Source: Rheinheimera sp. SA_1
GTDB taxonomy: Bacteria > Pseudomonadota > Gammaproteobacteria > Enterobacterales > Alteromonadaceae
Reading direction: 5' to 3'
Length of the DNA: 64,000 nucleotides
Assembly (NCBI RefSeq): GCF_001669775.1
Contig: NZ_LXWK01000011.1
Location: 1 to 64,000 of the forward strand
The position numbers and the translations under genes were made by a program. Under the pieces are notes generated by a model. It saw only the letters and a program-made list of their open reading frames with translations. It did not search any database and had not been told where the DNA came from. Positions 1 to 8,377 of this stretch are shown piece after piece; within the stretch, counting starts at the first letter, position 1, and the number at the start of each line of letters is the position of its first letter.

Positions 1-1711
1 CACCGGCCGAGCCATAACGCTTGCCTTGAATAAACTTACTTTCTGAACGACGCAGTAAAGTCACACCATCTTTATCGTACTGATCGCTGAATAGTTCTTT
101 ACCGTCTTCCCAATTAAATTTCCGGCTAAAATAGTGCTTAGTCACACTGCCATCCGGCGCTTTCACACTAGAGAATTTTAGATCCCCGGCGTCAATCCCC
201 GAATTTGCCGGAACAGTAACCTGGCCGGGTGCAAATTTGGACTCACCGGCAAAAGCACCAATATTTTCGGAATAGCTGTAATCCCATTGCATGGTCGGTA
301 AACCAGCACCAGAAATTGTTTTTTTCATCAGGCTGATGGCGTTAAAACAAATATCAATTGCAAAACTGAACTCGTAATTTCTGTCATTCACCGGCCCGAG
401 TTTATGCCGTGGCACATCGGTTCTGCCATGGGTGGTAGAGCGTTTTTCGAAGGTCCCAACCGCCCCATTGGGATGAGTGATAGTCATCGTATGGCTTTGA
501 TTACTTTCATAATTCAAACACTGACCGTAGGTCGTTGTTGATTTATTGTATGCGTTGTAAAACGGACTGTATTTGAAGTCCCAGAACTTCCCGTCCGGAC
601 GGGTGACTTTGCCAAGCTTGGGCGACGCATCTTTATCGATATATGCATAGTTCCAAACCTGGCCATGAGCGCTGACGCGGTTGATGTAATCGTTGCCTTT
701 GATGACTTCATAACCAAAGGCGACTTCCCGGCCATCCGATGATTTTATTGTATCCAGTCGGTTGCCAACATAATTATAGGTAACCCAGTTACCAAACCTG
801 TCTTCAACTTTAGTGGCCAACATAAAGGTATGGTACTGTCGGTAATAGGCTAAAGCAGTAGGTTGGTCCTGACCAGGTGGATCAATTGGCGGTGGATCAA
901 AGGGAACACTGCCGTTAGCCCTGCTTTTACCAATATCAAGACCTCGTACCAGCCTTAATTTGTCAAAGGTATATTTAGTCCCATCGTTGGTGGTAACTCT
1001 GAATCCCTCACTGCCGGATGGTGTGGTAAAACATTCTATCCGCCAGTTTTTATTGGTGGTTCTTGGCGTGGCCGCATCTTTATATAACAGCGTGGCAGAG
1101 CCCTGGCCTGGGATATACAGATTGTCTCCACTCCAATAGTCCTGCACCGTCAAAGTAGATGCTTCGTAGCTGGGCTCTGTGCCAGGATTAAGTGGTCCGC
1201 TACAGGCCTTATTGGCAGCCCAACTTCCGGTGAAGGTGTTGCCATCAATACTGGCCATAGTCGTTGAAATATAAGGCAGCTCAAGACTCCAATCCCCGAA
1301 TAGCCGGTTGGCCGAATACTCAACATCCGCGGTTCCGGTGATCCGGGTGATGGCAACTGGAATTGCAAAGTTCCCGGGCACTTGAATATCTGTTTGTTTA
1401 AATGACAGCGCGCCGGTATTTAAATCAATTTGCTCACCCATTAAATCAGTGGTTTCAGCAGTGATTTCATAACTGACATTAAACTGCTTCAAGATATTTT
1501 TTCTTGAATGTTCCATTTCAGTTTCAACAATGGTCTTGGGATTTGCAGAGCTAAACTTTACCGGCCTGAAAGCAGCATTTCTGCCACGGTCGTGATAATC
1601 AACAACACTATTGCGAAGTTCTGCATTGGCGTGGCCGTTATCCCCTGCATAGGCATTGAGGCATGATCCAATTAAAACTGACAATGTTCCAATAAGTAAT
1701 TTGTTATTCAT
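1..1711 (-). CDS. RHS/YD-repeat family secreted protein (3' end outside window)
   Basis: The minus-strand frame is open from an ATG at 1711 to the window edge (about 570 codons, no stop), so the protein is partial. It starts with a Sec signal peptide (MNNKLLIGTLSVLIGSCLNAYA, cleavage after AYA). Further on are YD/RHS-like strands, for example WVTYNYVGNRLDTIKSSDGR and FGYEVIKGND, and repeated motifs of the form G-K-V-T-R-P-D-G. In the RHS family these repeats build a large beta shell that encloses a polymorphic C-terminal domain, often a toxin. That C-terminal part lies beyond this window, so no toxin can be claimed. The gene begins 31 bp after the stop of another RHS-motif gene on the same strand, so the two are probably co-transcribed. 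Family assignment is fairly firm; function is unknown. Confidence 0.75.
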   Translation of the reverse strand, partial: MNNKLLIGTLSVLIGSCLNAYAGDNGHANAELRNSVVDYHDRGRNAAFRPVKFSSANPKTIVETEMEHSRKNILKQFNVSYEITAETTDLMGEQIDLNTGALSFKQTDIQVPGNFAIPVAITRITGTADVEYSANRLFGDWSLELPYISTTMASIDGNTFTGSWAANKACSGPLNPGTEPSYEASTLTVQDYWSGDNLYIPGQGSATLLYKDAATPRTTNKNWRIECFTTPSGSEGFRVTTNDGTKYTFDKLRLVRGLDIGKSRANGSVPFDPPPIDPPGQDQPTALAYYRQYHTFMLATKVEDRFGNWVTYNYVGNRLDTIKSSDGREVAFGYEVIKGNDYINRVSAHGQVWNYAYIDKDASPKLGKVTRPDGKFWDFKYSPFYNAYNKSTTTYGQCLNYESNQSHTMTITHPNGAVGTFEKRSTTHGRTDVPRHKLGPVNDRNYEFSFAIDICFNAISLMKKTISGAGLPTMQWDYSYSENIGAFAGESKFAPGQVTVPANSGIDAGDLKFSSVKAPDGSVTKHYFSRKFNWEDGKELFSDQYDKDGVTLLRRSESKFIQGKRYGSAG

Positions 1712-1742
1712 ATCAATCCTTTATTAAAAAATGTCCGGTAAA

Positions 1743-4661
1743 TTAGTTATCTTTCACTTCGCCAAATGGCTTATATTCGGAACGTTTAATCACGTTGCCG
1801 TTGGCGTCGGTTTCAGCAATCACAGAGCCAAGTGCATCGGTATGGAGGTAAATCACCTGCACCGCAGAGCTACTCACTTTAAAAGAAGCAGTGACCGTGC
1901 AAGCCGCGTTGATTGAGCCAGTGTTATACGTCGATCCGGACAAGGTGCCATTGCAGCCTGTGACGGAATTGATCTGATAGCCAGTTGCCGGTGTAACGGT
2001 AAAATTGGTAGTGCTACCTTGCGCTACCGAGCGTGATGCCGGAGAAATACTACCGTTACTGCCCGCGGTTGCAGTCACCGTGTGATTGACCGGATTTGCA
2101 ACAAAGGTCGCACTGACAGTACAGGCACTATTGATTACGCCGGTGGTAAATGTATTGCCAGACAAGCTTCCGCTACAGCCAGAGACGGTATTGATTTTAA
2201 AACCATTATTTGGCGTAACGGTAAAACTGGTAGTGCTACCTTGTGCTACCGAGCGTGATGCCGGAGAAATACTACCGTTACTGCCCGCGGTTGCCGTCAC
2301 CATGTGATTGACCGTATTTGCAACAAAGGTGGCACTGACAGTACAGGCACTATTGATTGCCCCCGTGGTATATGTATTACCAGACAGATTACCGCTACAG
2401 CCGGTTACCGAATTGATCCTAAAACCACTATTTGGCGTGACGGTAAAACTGGTAGTGCTGCCTTGCACTACTGAGCGTGACGCTGGAGAAATACTACCGT
2501 TACTGCCCGCACTTGCAGCTACCGTGTGATTGACCGGATTTGCAACAAAAGTGACACTGACAGTACAGGCACTATTGATTGCCCCTGTGGTATAGGTATT
2601 ACCAGACAGATTACCGCTACAGCCGGTTACCGAATTAATCCTAAAACCACTATTTGGTGTGACGGTAAAACTGGTAGTGCTACCTTGCACCACCGAGCGT
2701 GATGCCGGAGAAATACTACCGTTACTACCCGCGGTTGCAGTTACAGTGTGATAGACAGGATTTGCAACAAAAGTGACACTGACAGTACAGGCACTATTGA
2801 TTGCCCCTGTGGTATAGGTATTACCAGACAGATTACCGCTACAGCCGGTTACCGAATTGATGCTAAAACCACTATTTGGCGTGACGGTAAAACTGGTAGT
2901 GCTGCCTTGCAACACAGCGCGTGAGGTAGGAGAAATGCTGCCGTTACTGCCCGCGGTTGCAGTTACAGTGTGATAGACAGGGTTTGCAACAAAGGAGGCA
3001 CTGACAGTACAGGCGCTATTGATAGCCGCCGTGGTATAGGTATTACCAGAACGATTGCCACCACAGCCGATCACCGAATTGATGCTGGAACCACTATTTG
3101 GCGTGACGGTAAAACTGGTAGTGCTGCCTTGCACTACCGAGCGTGATGTAGGAGAAATGCTGCCACCGGTTCCTGCGTTAGCAGATACCACAAAAGTAAC
3201 CGGGGCTGCATAAATATGCAGTGCACTAGAAGGTCCAAAACCACTGCAGCCACTATAGTTACAGCTACGATACCTTACTTGATAATGACCGATAGTAGAC
3301 AACCGTCCAGTGACAGTAATTGAGGGCCAAACATCATTGGCACCCGGAGCAATGACTGTTGCTATTTCGTCGAAATCGTAACCATTTAAGGTTGCCCAGA
3401 CTTCATAAGTTAACGCCTTAGGATCCCTGGTATTCATCAGATGAACATTAAATGTTTGATTCACGGCATAACTGCTGGCGTCGAGCTGAGGGGCCGTTGT
3501 AGGTCGAAGTGGCATCGACTCGCATTGATTATCAGGCTGCAAATCCGTTCGCGGTAAAATACCAGTAGAAAACTCAATAATAGGGCATTCATTAAAATCA
3601 ATAATCGCGATTTGTGCTGGTTTGTCGAGCTTAGCCGCAGCAGGATCGTGAGGCTGCTGGGTGTTATTGCCGCCTGTGCCGGACGATGCTGCTGCCAAAC
3701 AATATTCTTGGCTGGTTTTTAACAGCGGGTCATACAACCAGCCGGCACAACTTTTGTCGGAGGCTGCACTTTGTTCATCAGCATTGTATAAACGCAGTAA
3801 ATTGGCGCGTTGATCATCCCTACGTGTGACTAGCATGGTGCCAGAGCTTTGATTAAACCATGACAGACCACCGATTTCCGGCGTGATCTCCTGAGCTTTT
3901 GCATTGATAAACTTGCCGCTTTGATCCGACAACACCAGGTAATGCTTTGAATCAGGTTTTTTCGCCAGTGCAAAAATATCGGCAAAACCATTGTTATCAA
4001 AATCACGCACAATGATCCGTGCTTGCCCCTGTTTACCCCAAGCAACCTTTTGTTGAAATTTTTGTTGGGTAGACAAACTGAAATTTGGCAATAGTTTCAG
4101 GATCTGATGCTCGCCACTCACTTTACCTAGTTGCAGGATTTCATCGATGCCATCGTTATCAAAGTCGGCAACATGCAGTTCGTGCTCTGTAACATTGGCC
4201 AGAAATGGCCACTGAGATTTCTGGAATTTGGCAATTGGTCTGGAGAAATCCAGGTTTTGACCATCAAAACGGAATAATTGTGCGGCTTGTTGTTGTGGGA
4301 AAATGACCAACAAACCAGTCATACCATTGGTTTTGCTGCGTAGCGGCAACAATTGAGCTTCAGCAGCAGACCAAGCATGCCCTGAAAGTAGCGCTGGTAA
4401 TTGAATGCTGTTCTCTGGTAGAAATCTCGCCTCAGTGCTGTTTTGATGGCCAAGGATCAGTAACGAAACCGCATCGTCTGACTTAGAATGCAACAGTAGA
4501 TCAGGGGTTTGATCCTGATTAAAATCAAAAAGTATTGGTTGATATTGTTCGTGATGCCAAGGTGACGCTGCGTTTTCGAGTTGTTCTGAGCTTCCTACCG
4601 GGCAGTGCCATAACATCAATCCAAGCAGTAAAAACGTACCATTCCTTCTAACTGTGTTCAT
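1743..4661 (-). CDS. Secreted VCBS/FG-GAP protein with six InlB-type repeats and terminal RHS core motif
   Basis: A secreted or surface protein of about 970 residues. The start at 4661 (MNTVRRNGTFLLLG) is chosen because GGGA lies 6 nt upstream; the frame also extends to 4694. After the signal peptide come FG-GAP/VCBS calcium-loop motifs (FDFNQDQTPD, ADFDNDGIDE, RDFDNNGFAD) and a fibronectin-like stretch. Six near-identical repeats of about 74 residues follow, each with G-S-I-S-P, Q-G-S-T-T-x-F-T-V-T-P and a Cys pair; they resemble the bacterial/InlB-type repeat domain. The last residues form the RHS core signature YLHTDALGSVIAETDANGN followed by YKPFGE, and a stop comes six residues later. 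In ordinary RHS proteins this motif is followed by a variable tip, which is absent here. Adhesin or polymer-assembly roles are possible; function is not known. Confidence 0.75.
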   Translation of the reverse strand: MNTVRRNGTFLLLGLMLWHCPVGSSEQLENAASPWHHEQYQPILFDFNQDQTPDLLLHSKSDDAVSLLILGHQNSTEARFLPENSIQLPALLSGHAWSAAEAQLLPLRSKTNGMTGLLVIFPQQQAAQLFRFDGQNLDFSRPIAKFQKSQWPFLANVTEHELHVADFDNDGIDEILQLGKVSGEHQILKLLPNFSLSTQQKFQQKVAWGKQGQARIIVRDFDNNGFADIFALAKKPDSKHYLVLSDQSGKFINAKAQEITPEIGGLSWFNQSSGTMLVTRRDDQRANLLRLYNADEQSAASDKSCAGWLYDPLLKTSQEYCLAAASSGTGGNNTQQPHDPAAAKLDKPAQIAIIDFNECPIIEFSTGILPRTDLQPDNQCESMPLRPTTAPQLDASSYAVNQTFNVHLMNTRDPKALTYEVWATLNGYDFDEIATVIAPGANDVWPSITVTGRLSTIGHYQVRYRSCNYSGCSGFGPSSALHIYAAPVTFVVSANAGTGGSISPTSRSVVQGSTTSFTVTPNSGSSINSVIGCGGNRSGNTYTTAAINSACTVSASFVANPVYHTVTATAGSNGSISPTSRAVLQGSTTSFTVTPNSGFSINSVTGCSGNLSGNTYTTGAINSACTVSVTFVANPVYHTVTATAGSNGSISPASRSVVQGSTTSFTVTPNSGFRINSVTGCSGNLSGNTYTTGAINSACTVSVTFVANPVNHTVAASAGSNGSISPASRSVVQGSTTSFTVTPNSGFRINSVTGCSGNLSGNTYTTGAINSACTVSATFVANTVNHMVTATAGSNGSISPASRSVAQGSTTSFTVTPNNGFKINTVSGCSGSLSGNTFTTGVINSACTVSATFVANPVNHTVTATAGSNGSISPASRSVAQGSTTNFTVTPATGYQINSVTGCNGTLSGSTYNTGSINAACTVTASFKVSSSAVQVIYLHTDALGSVIAETDANGNVIKRSEYKPFGEVKDN
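1881..3200 (-). repeat. Six tandem 222-bp coding repeats
   Basis: Six consecutive units, each about 222 bp (74 codons), lie within the VCBS/RHS-motif gene. Neighbouring units are nearly identical at the DNA level over long stretches, for example the blocks encoding SFTVTPNSGF and INSACTVS. The first and last units are the most diverged. The pattern indicates recent in-frame duplication, and copy number may vary between strains. Confidence 0.9.
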
Positions 4662-4892
4662 ATCCATTCCCATTGTTGTGACAAAACAATGCAAATGTAG
4701 TTAATTTTAAGAATGTTTTTTGTAAATATTTCAATATCAAATAAATATCAATTTTTTAACAAAAAATTCCACCTCCACAATTTTTCTGCAGAAGTTACTG
4801 CAGGCTTTAGAATAAAGATTGCTTTGAAAAGCATGCTGCGTTATCAATAAAACCAATTCTAGAGTATTCACTCCATTCATCCGGGATCATTA

Positions 4893-6656
4893 ATGGTACA
4901 GGCGCAACATATTGCAGAAGTGATTCTCAAAGGCTTTCGTCGTCATTTCAGCTTGTTCCAGCAAATGACAGCAACAGCCAGGCAGCGCTTTGCCAGCGCG
5001 GACTGGCTTGGCTTTGCCCAGGACAGCTCAGATCGGATTTCGTTTTACGATCAACGGGTACAGGAAACCATCGACCAGTTGGTCAAAGAGTTACCACAGC
5101 ATTGTCTCGATGAAACTTTGTGGCAACAAGTGAAGCAGCATTACCTAAACTATCTGGGTTTTCATCCGCAAGCGGAACTTGCTGAAACTTTTTATAATTC
5201 AGTATTTTGCAGGCTTTTTGATCGGAAGTATTTTCACAATCAGAATATTTTTGTCGAATCTACCCTCAGCAAGCAAAAGTTACCTGCCCCAATTGCCTCG
5301 GTTTATGACAGTTATTTCCCAGCCCAGGACGGTCTGCGGGTTTGTGTGCGAAAAATATTCGCCAGTTTTTCGTTGCCATTGCCTTTTGTCGATTTTGAAC
5401 GCGATATCCGCTTGTTACTACAGGCTTTCCGCCTGCAGTCCAGTCACGGCCGCCACCCGGTGCATCAAATCCGTTTTGATATGCTCAAATCTGTGTTTTA
5501 CCGCAATAAAGCGGCTTATATCGTCGGTCGGGTGGTCAGCCCCGATGGCCAGCAACCATTTATTATTCCGCTGTTACAACTGAAGGTTGCCGAAAATAAT
5601 CTGCTGTATATTGATACGCTGATCACCGAAGCGCAGCAGATGACCATTATGTTCAGCTTTTCCCGCGCCTATTTTATGGTGGAAACTCCGGTGCCATCTG
5701 CCCTGGTGCATTTTCTAAAAGAGTTGTTACCCCATAAAACACTGGCCGAGCTTTACGCCTCGGTCGGGTTACATAAACAGGCTAAAACTGAATTTTACCG
5801 CGAATTACTACAGCATCTGGCGGCCTCGACGGATAAGTTTGTCGCGGCGCCCGGTATTCGCGGTATGGTGATGATGGTGTTTACCCTGCCCTCGTTTCCT
5901 TATGTGTTTAAAGTGATCCGTGACCGCTTTTCCGATACCAAAGCTTTTGGCCGTGATACGGTGAAAGACCGCTATTTCCTGGTTAAAAAGCACGATCGGG
6001 TTGGCCGGATGGCCGACACCATGGAATACTCCGATGTCGCGTTACCGAAAAACCGCTTTGCGCCAGAGCTGCTGGCAGAGTTAACAGAAGCGATCCCGGG
6101 CTCGTTAAGCATCGAAGACGACATGGTGGTGATTTCACATTTGTATATCGAAAGGCGGATGATCCCACTGAATCTGGCATTAGAATCAGCCAGTGATGCC
6201 GAGAAAAGCCGCTTAATGCAGGACTACGGCCAGGCCCTGAAAGACATGATTGGCGCGAATATTTTTCCTGGCGATATGCTACTGAAAAATTTCGGTGTCA
6301 CCCGCCATGGCCGAGTGGTGTTTTATGACTATGACGAGGTGCAATATCTGCTTGATGTGAATTTTCGCACCATCCCACATACCGATAACTGGGACGATTT
6401 ACTATCAAGCGAGCCTTGGTATCCAGTGAACCCAGGTGATGTATTTCCGGAGCAAATTGCCACTTTTGTTACACCACAACCGCAGCTGCGGGCTTTGTTA
6501 TTCGAGGCGCACCCTGAATTATTGGACGCAGCGTTTTGGTGTGAAAAACAACAAAAAATCCGGGAAGGTGTTGTTGAAGATGTGTTCCCGTACCCACTCA
6601 GCCAGCGTTTTCAGCAAACTTCACCTGAAATCGGTCCGGATGTACCAGAGCATTAG
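4893..6656 (+). CDS. aceK: Isocitrate dehydrogenase kinase/phosphatase
   Basis: AceK is the bifunctional cytoplasmic enzyme that phosphorylates and dephosphorylates isocitrate dehydrogenase. It diverts isocitrate from the TCA cycle into the glyoxylate shunt during growth on acetate or fatty acids. The 587-residue length fits the family (about 580). Family-specific stretches are visible: APGIRGMVMMVFTLPSFPYVFKVI in the ATP-binding region around residues 315-340, then DRVGRMADTMEYS and the IPLN/FPGDMLLKNFG/FYDYDE block in the kinase lobe. The start ATG at 4893 gives a normal N-terminus. In enterobacteria aceK follows aceB-aceA. Here neither neighbour is a glyoxylate-shunt gene, so aceK is a stand-alone unit and must act on enzymes encoded elsewhere. 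Confidence 0.95.
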   Translation: MVQAQHIAEVILKGFRRHFSLFQQMTATARQRFASADWLGFAQDSSDRISFYDQRVQETIDQLVKELPQHCLDETLWQQVKQHYLNYLGFHPQAELAETFYNSVFCRLFDRKYFHNQNIFVESTLSKQKLPAPIASVYDSYFPAQDGLRVCVRKIFASFSLPLPFVDFERDIRLLLQAFRLQSSHGRHPVHQIRFDMLKSVFYRNKAAYIVGRVVSPDGQQPFIIPLLQLKVAENNLLYIDTLITEAQQMTIMFSFSRAYFMVETPVPSALVHFLKELLPHKTLAELYASVGLHKQAKTEFYRELLQHLAASTDKFVAAPGIRGMVMMVFTLPSFPYVFKVIRDRFSDTKAFGRDTVKDRYFLVKKHDRVGRMADTMEYSDVALPKNRFAPELLAELTEAIPGSLSIEDDMVVISHLYIERRMIPLNLALESASDAEKSRLMQDYGQALKDMIGANIFPGDMLLKNFGVTRHGRVVFYDYDEVQYLLDVNFRTIPHTDNWDDLLSSEPWYPVNPGDVFPEQIATFVTPQPQLRALLFEAHPELLDAAFWCEKQQKIREGVVEDVFPYPLSQRFQQTSPEIGPDVPEH

Positions 6657-6660
6657 GATT

Positions 6661-7503
6661 TCACTTAGCACCTGACTTTAACCTCTGGCAAGACGTAGTA
6701 TTAACGTCGGCAGGCAAAGCCTGACTTGCTGTCGACATTTCAGGCTCACACACTTCTGCGACGATCTGCTGGTAGTCTGGCTGTGAAAGTTGCTGTTGTA
6801 AGGCTCGAAAACTACGCAGGCTTGATGCAATAACAACCCGATCACTTAACCAACGTGGCAAACCACCGCCGGCATCTGCAGCACCTATGTAGGTCACATG
6901 TACCAGATGATCCGGCAACGACTGCAACAACCATCGAGCATTTATTTGCTTTATCCGGACGGTATTTGTTGCTACCGGCCATTTGTCATCACAGGCAATC
7001 ACAATCATTTCAATTGAATAATCAATATGTTGCTTCCACGTTGAACAGGTCACCATATCACGTTGTTGTAACGGCCAGGGTGTATCAAAAATGGTATGCA
7101 CCCAGTCTTCAAACGGACTGGGGCTGGCAATAATTTTGACTGAATGGGTAGAATCCAGCCATTGACCTGCATGCTCAGTATCCCGGAGCACCTGCAAAAA
7201 TGCCGACATCCGGCCTTTGAACACAAACTGCGCCTTAATTTCTAATACAGGCCGACCATCGGTCTTCGTATCACGGTAACTCATTTCAAATTGTTCTGAT
7301 TTACGGTACAAACGCCAGGTTACCGCTGCTTGCTGAGTCGGTTTTTCTACTTCTGGCGTTATTACCGCAGCAGATTTACTGGCGAGTGGCTCGGTAAAAG
7401 CGCTCAGTTGCACCGATAGCAACAACAGCAGCACTGACCAGCTTTGTCGCCAATAACTTGCTGCTATCAACTTCATTTTGACCAACTTGCGCAGCCTGAA
7501 CAC
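6661..7503 (-). CDS. START-domain protein, exported
   Basis: A 280-residue protein. The GTG start at 7503 is preceded by a good AAGGA six bases upstream; an ATG lies nine codons further in. The N-terminus is basic and then hydrophobic (WSVLLLLLSVQLSA), which fits a signal peptide or membrane anchor. Residues about 60-250 look like a START/lipid-binding-like fold of the bacterial type: YRDTKTDGRPVLEIKAQFVF, then HAGQWLDSTHSVKII, and DTPWPLQQRDMV, a hallmark of this subgroup. Such proteins are expected to bind lipid or another hydrophobic ligand in the envelope, but substrates are mostly unknown. It converges on aceK with only 4 bp between the stops, and no separate terminator is visible there. 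Confidence 0.75.
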   Translation of the reverse strand: MFRLRKLVKMKLIAASYWRQSWSVLLLLLSVQLSAFTEPLASKSAAVITPEVEKPTQQAAVTWRLYRKSEQFEMSYRDTKTDGRPVLEIKAQFVFKGRMSAFLQVLRDTEHAGQWLDSTHSVKIIASPSPFEDWVHTIFDTPWPLQQRDMVTCSTWKQHIDYSIEMIVIACDDKWPVATNTVRIKQINARWLLQSLPDHLVHVTYIGAADAGGGLPRWLSDRVVIASSLRSFRALQQQLSQPDYQQIVAEVCEPEMSTASQALPADVNTTSCQRLKSGAK

Positions 7504-7623
7504 AAATCATCCTTGTTGAAATGTACAAACAGATAAGGTGCCTAAAGTGAACCTTTCCTGCAACAACTGCAAGCGCTCGCGTTTTCACGCTACAATAGCC
7601 AGCGATTTTAAAGGAACTCTGCT

Positions 7624-8322
7624 TTGACTCATCAAAATTCTGTACTGGCCCTGCGGTTACAAGAACTACAACGGACCACCAAACCTTTTAATGCCCGTGG
7701 TAGTAAAGTGGTTCGCTGCGAACATTGTTTATTGCCGCAACCCGATTGCATCTGTTTCGCCAAGCCTTCGCCTTGTGCAAAAAGCGCATTTTTGTTTTTG
7801 ATGTATACCGGTGAATGCTTTAAACCGACCAATACCGGTCGGCTGATTGCCGATGTCGCGCTGGATAACCACGCTTTTGTCTGGGATAGAACAGAGCCGG
7901 ATCCGGCACTACTGGCATTACTCAGCGATCCTGCCTATCAGCCGATTGTTATTTTCCCAACCCAATATGCTGAACCTGAACGCTGCATTCGTCAAATCGA
8001 TGACAACGGCAAAGTTCCATTGTTTATTTTATTAGATGGCACCTGGCGCGAAGCAAAAAAAATGTTCAGCAAAAGCCCCTATCTGAACCAGTTTCCGGTG
8101 TTGGGTATTCAACCCGAACAAGCTTCCAGTTATCAACTGCGGGAAGCTGCGCATCTACATCAGTTGTGCACGGCCGAAGTGGTGATTGAGGTGCTCAAAG
8201 TCGCCAACGACCAAGCGGCAGCCAGTGCCTTAGCCGATTATTTCCATACTTTTCGCAAACATTACATGATTGGCAAGCCGCATTTAAAATTTCAGGCGTG
8301 CTCTGAAGGCAGCGAAAGTTGA
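7624..8322 (+). CDS. DTW-domain tRNA-uridine aminocarboxypropyltransferase
   Basis: A 232-residue DTW-domain protein. Family members transfer the 3-amino-3-carboxypropyl group of SAM to uridine in tRNA (acp3U). Visible features are the N-terminal zinc-type cysteine cluster (CEHCLLPQPDCIC, about residues 33-45) and the name-giving motif region FILLDGTWREAKKMF. Around residues 185-215 is the C-terminal helix region ending RKHYMIGKPHL. Translation starts at TTG (7624), supported by AAAGGAA about 8 nt upstream and the absence of a nearby ATG in frame. The closest E. coli relatives are TapT/YfiP and TuaA/YfiP-like proteins; which of them this corresponds to cannot be settled here, so no symbol is given. 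Confidence 0.88.
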   Translation: MTHQNSVLALRLQELQRTTKPFNARGSKVVRCEHCLLPQPDCICFAKPSPCAKSAFLFLMYTGECFKPTNTGRLIADVALDNHAFVWDRTEPDPALLALLSDPAYQPIVIFPTQYAEPERCIRQIDDNGKVPLFILLDGTWREAKKMFSKSPYLNQFPVLGIQPEQASSYQLREAAHLHQLCTAEVVIEVLKVANDQAAASALADYFHTFRKHYMIGKPHLKFQACSEGSES

Positions 8323-8377
8323 GCAACAGTGTGATATCAGATAAATAAAAGTATAAGTTTTAATAAGTTGGAGAATT

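Noticed and set aside
2086-2529. Two adjacent 73-codon plus-strand ORFs that look like tandem paralogues
   Set aside because: They are the antisense reading of the 222-bp coding repeats and are explained by the repeat periodicity, not by separate genes.
1881-3200. Regularly spaced repeats that could be taken for a CRISPR array
   Set aside because: The units are 222 bp, in frame and coding, without short identical repeats alternating with unrelated spacers.
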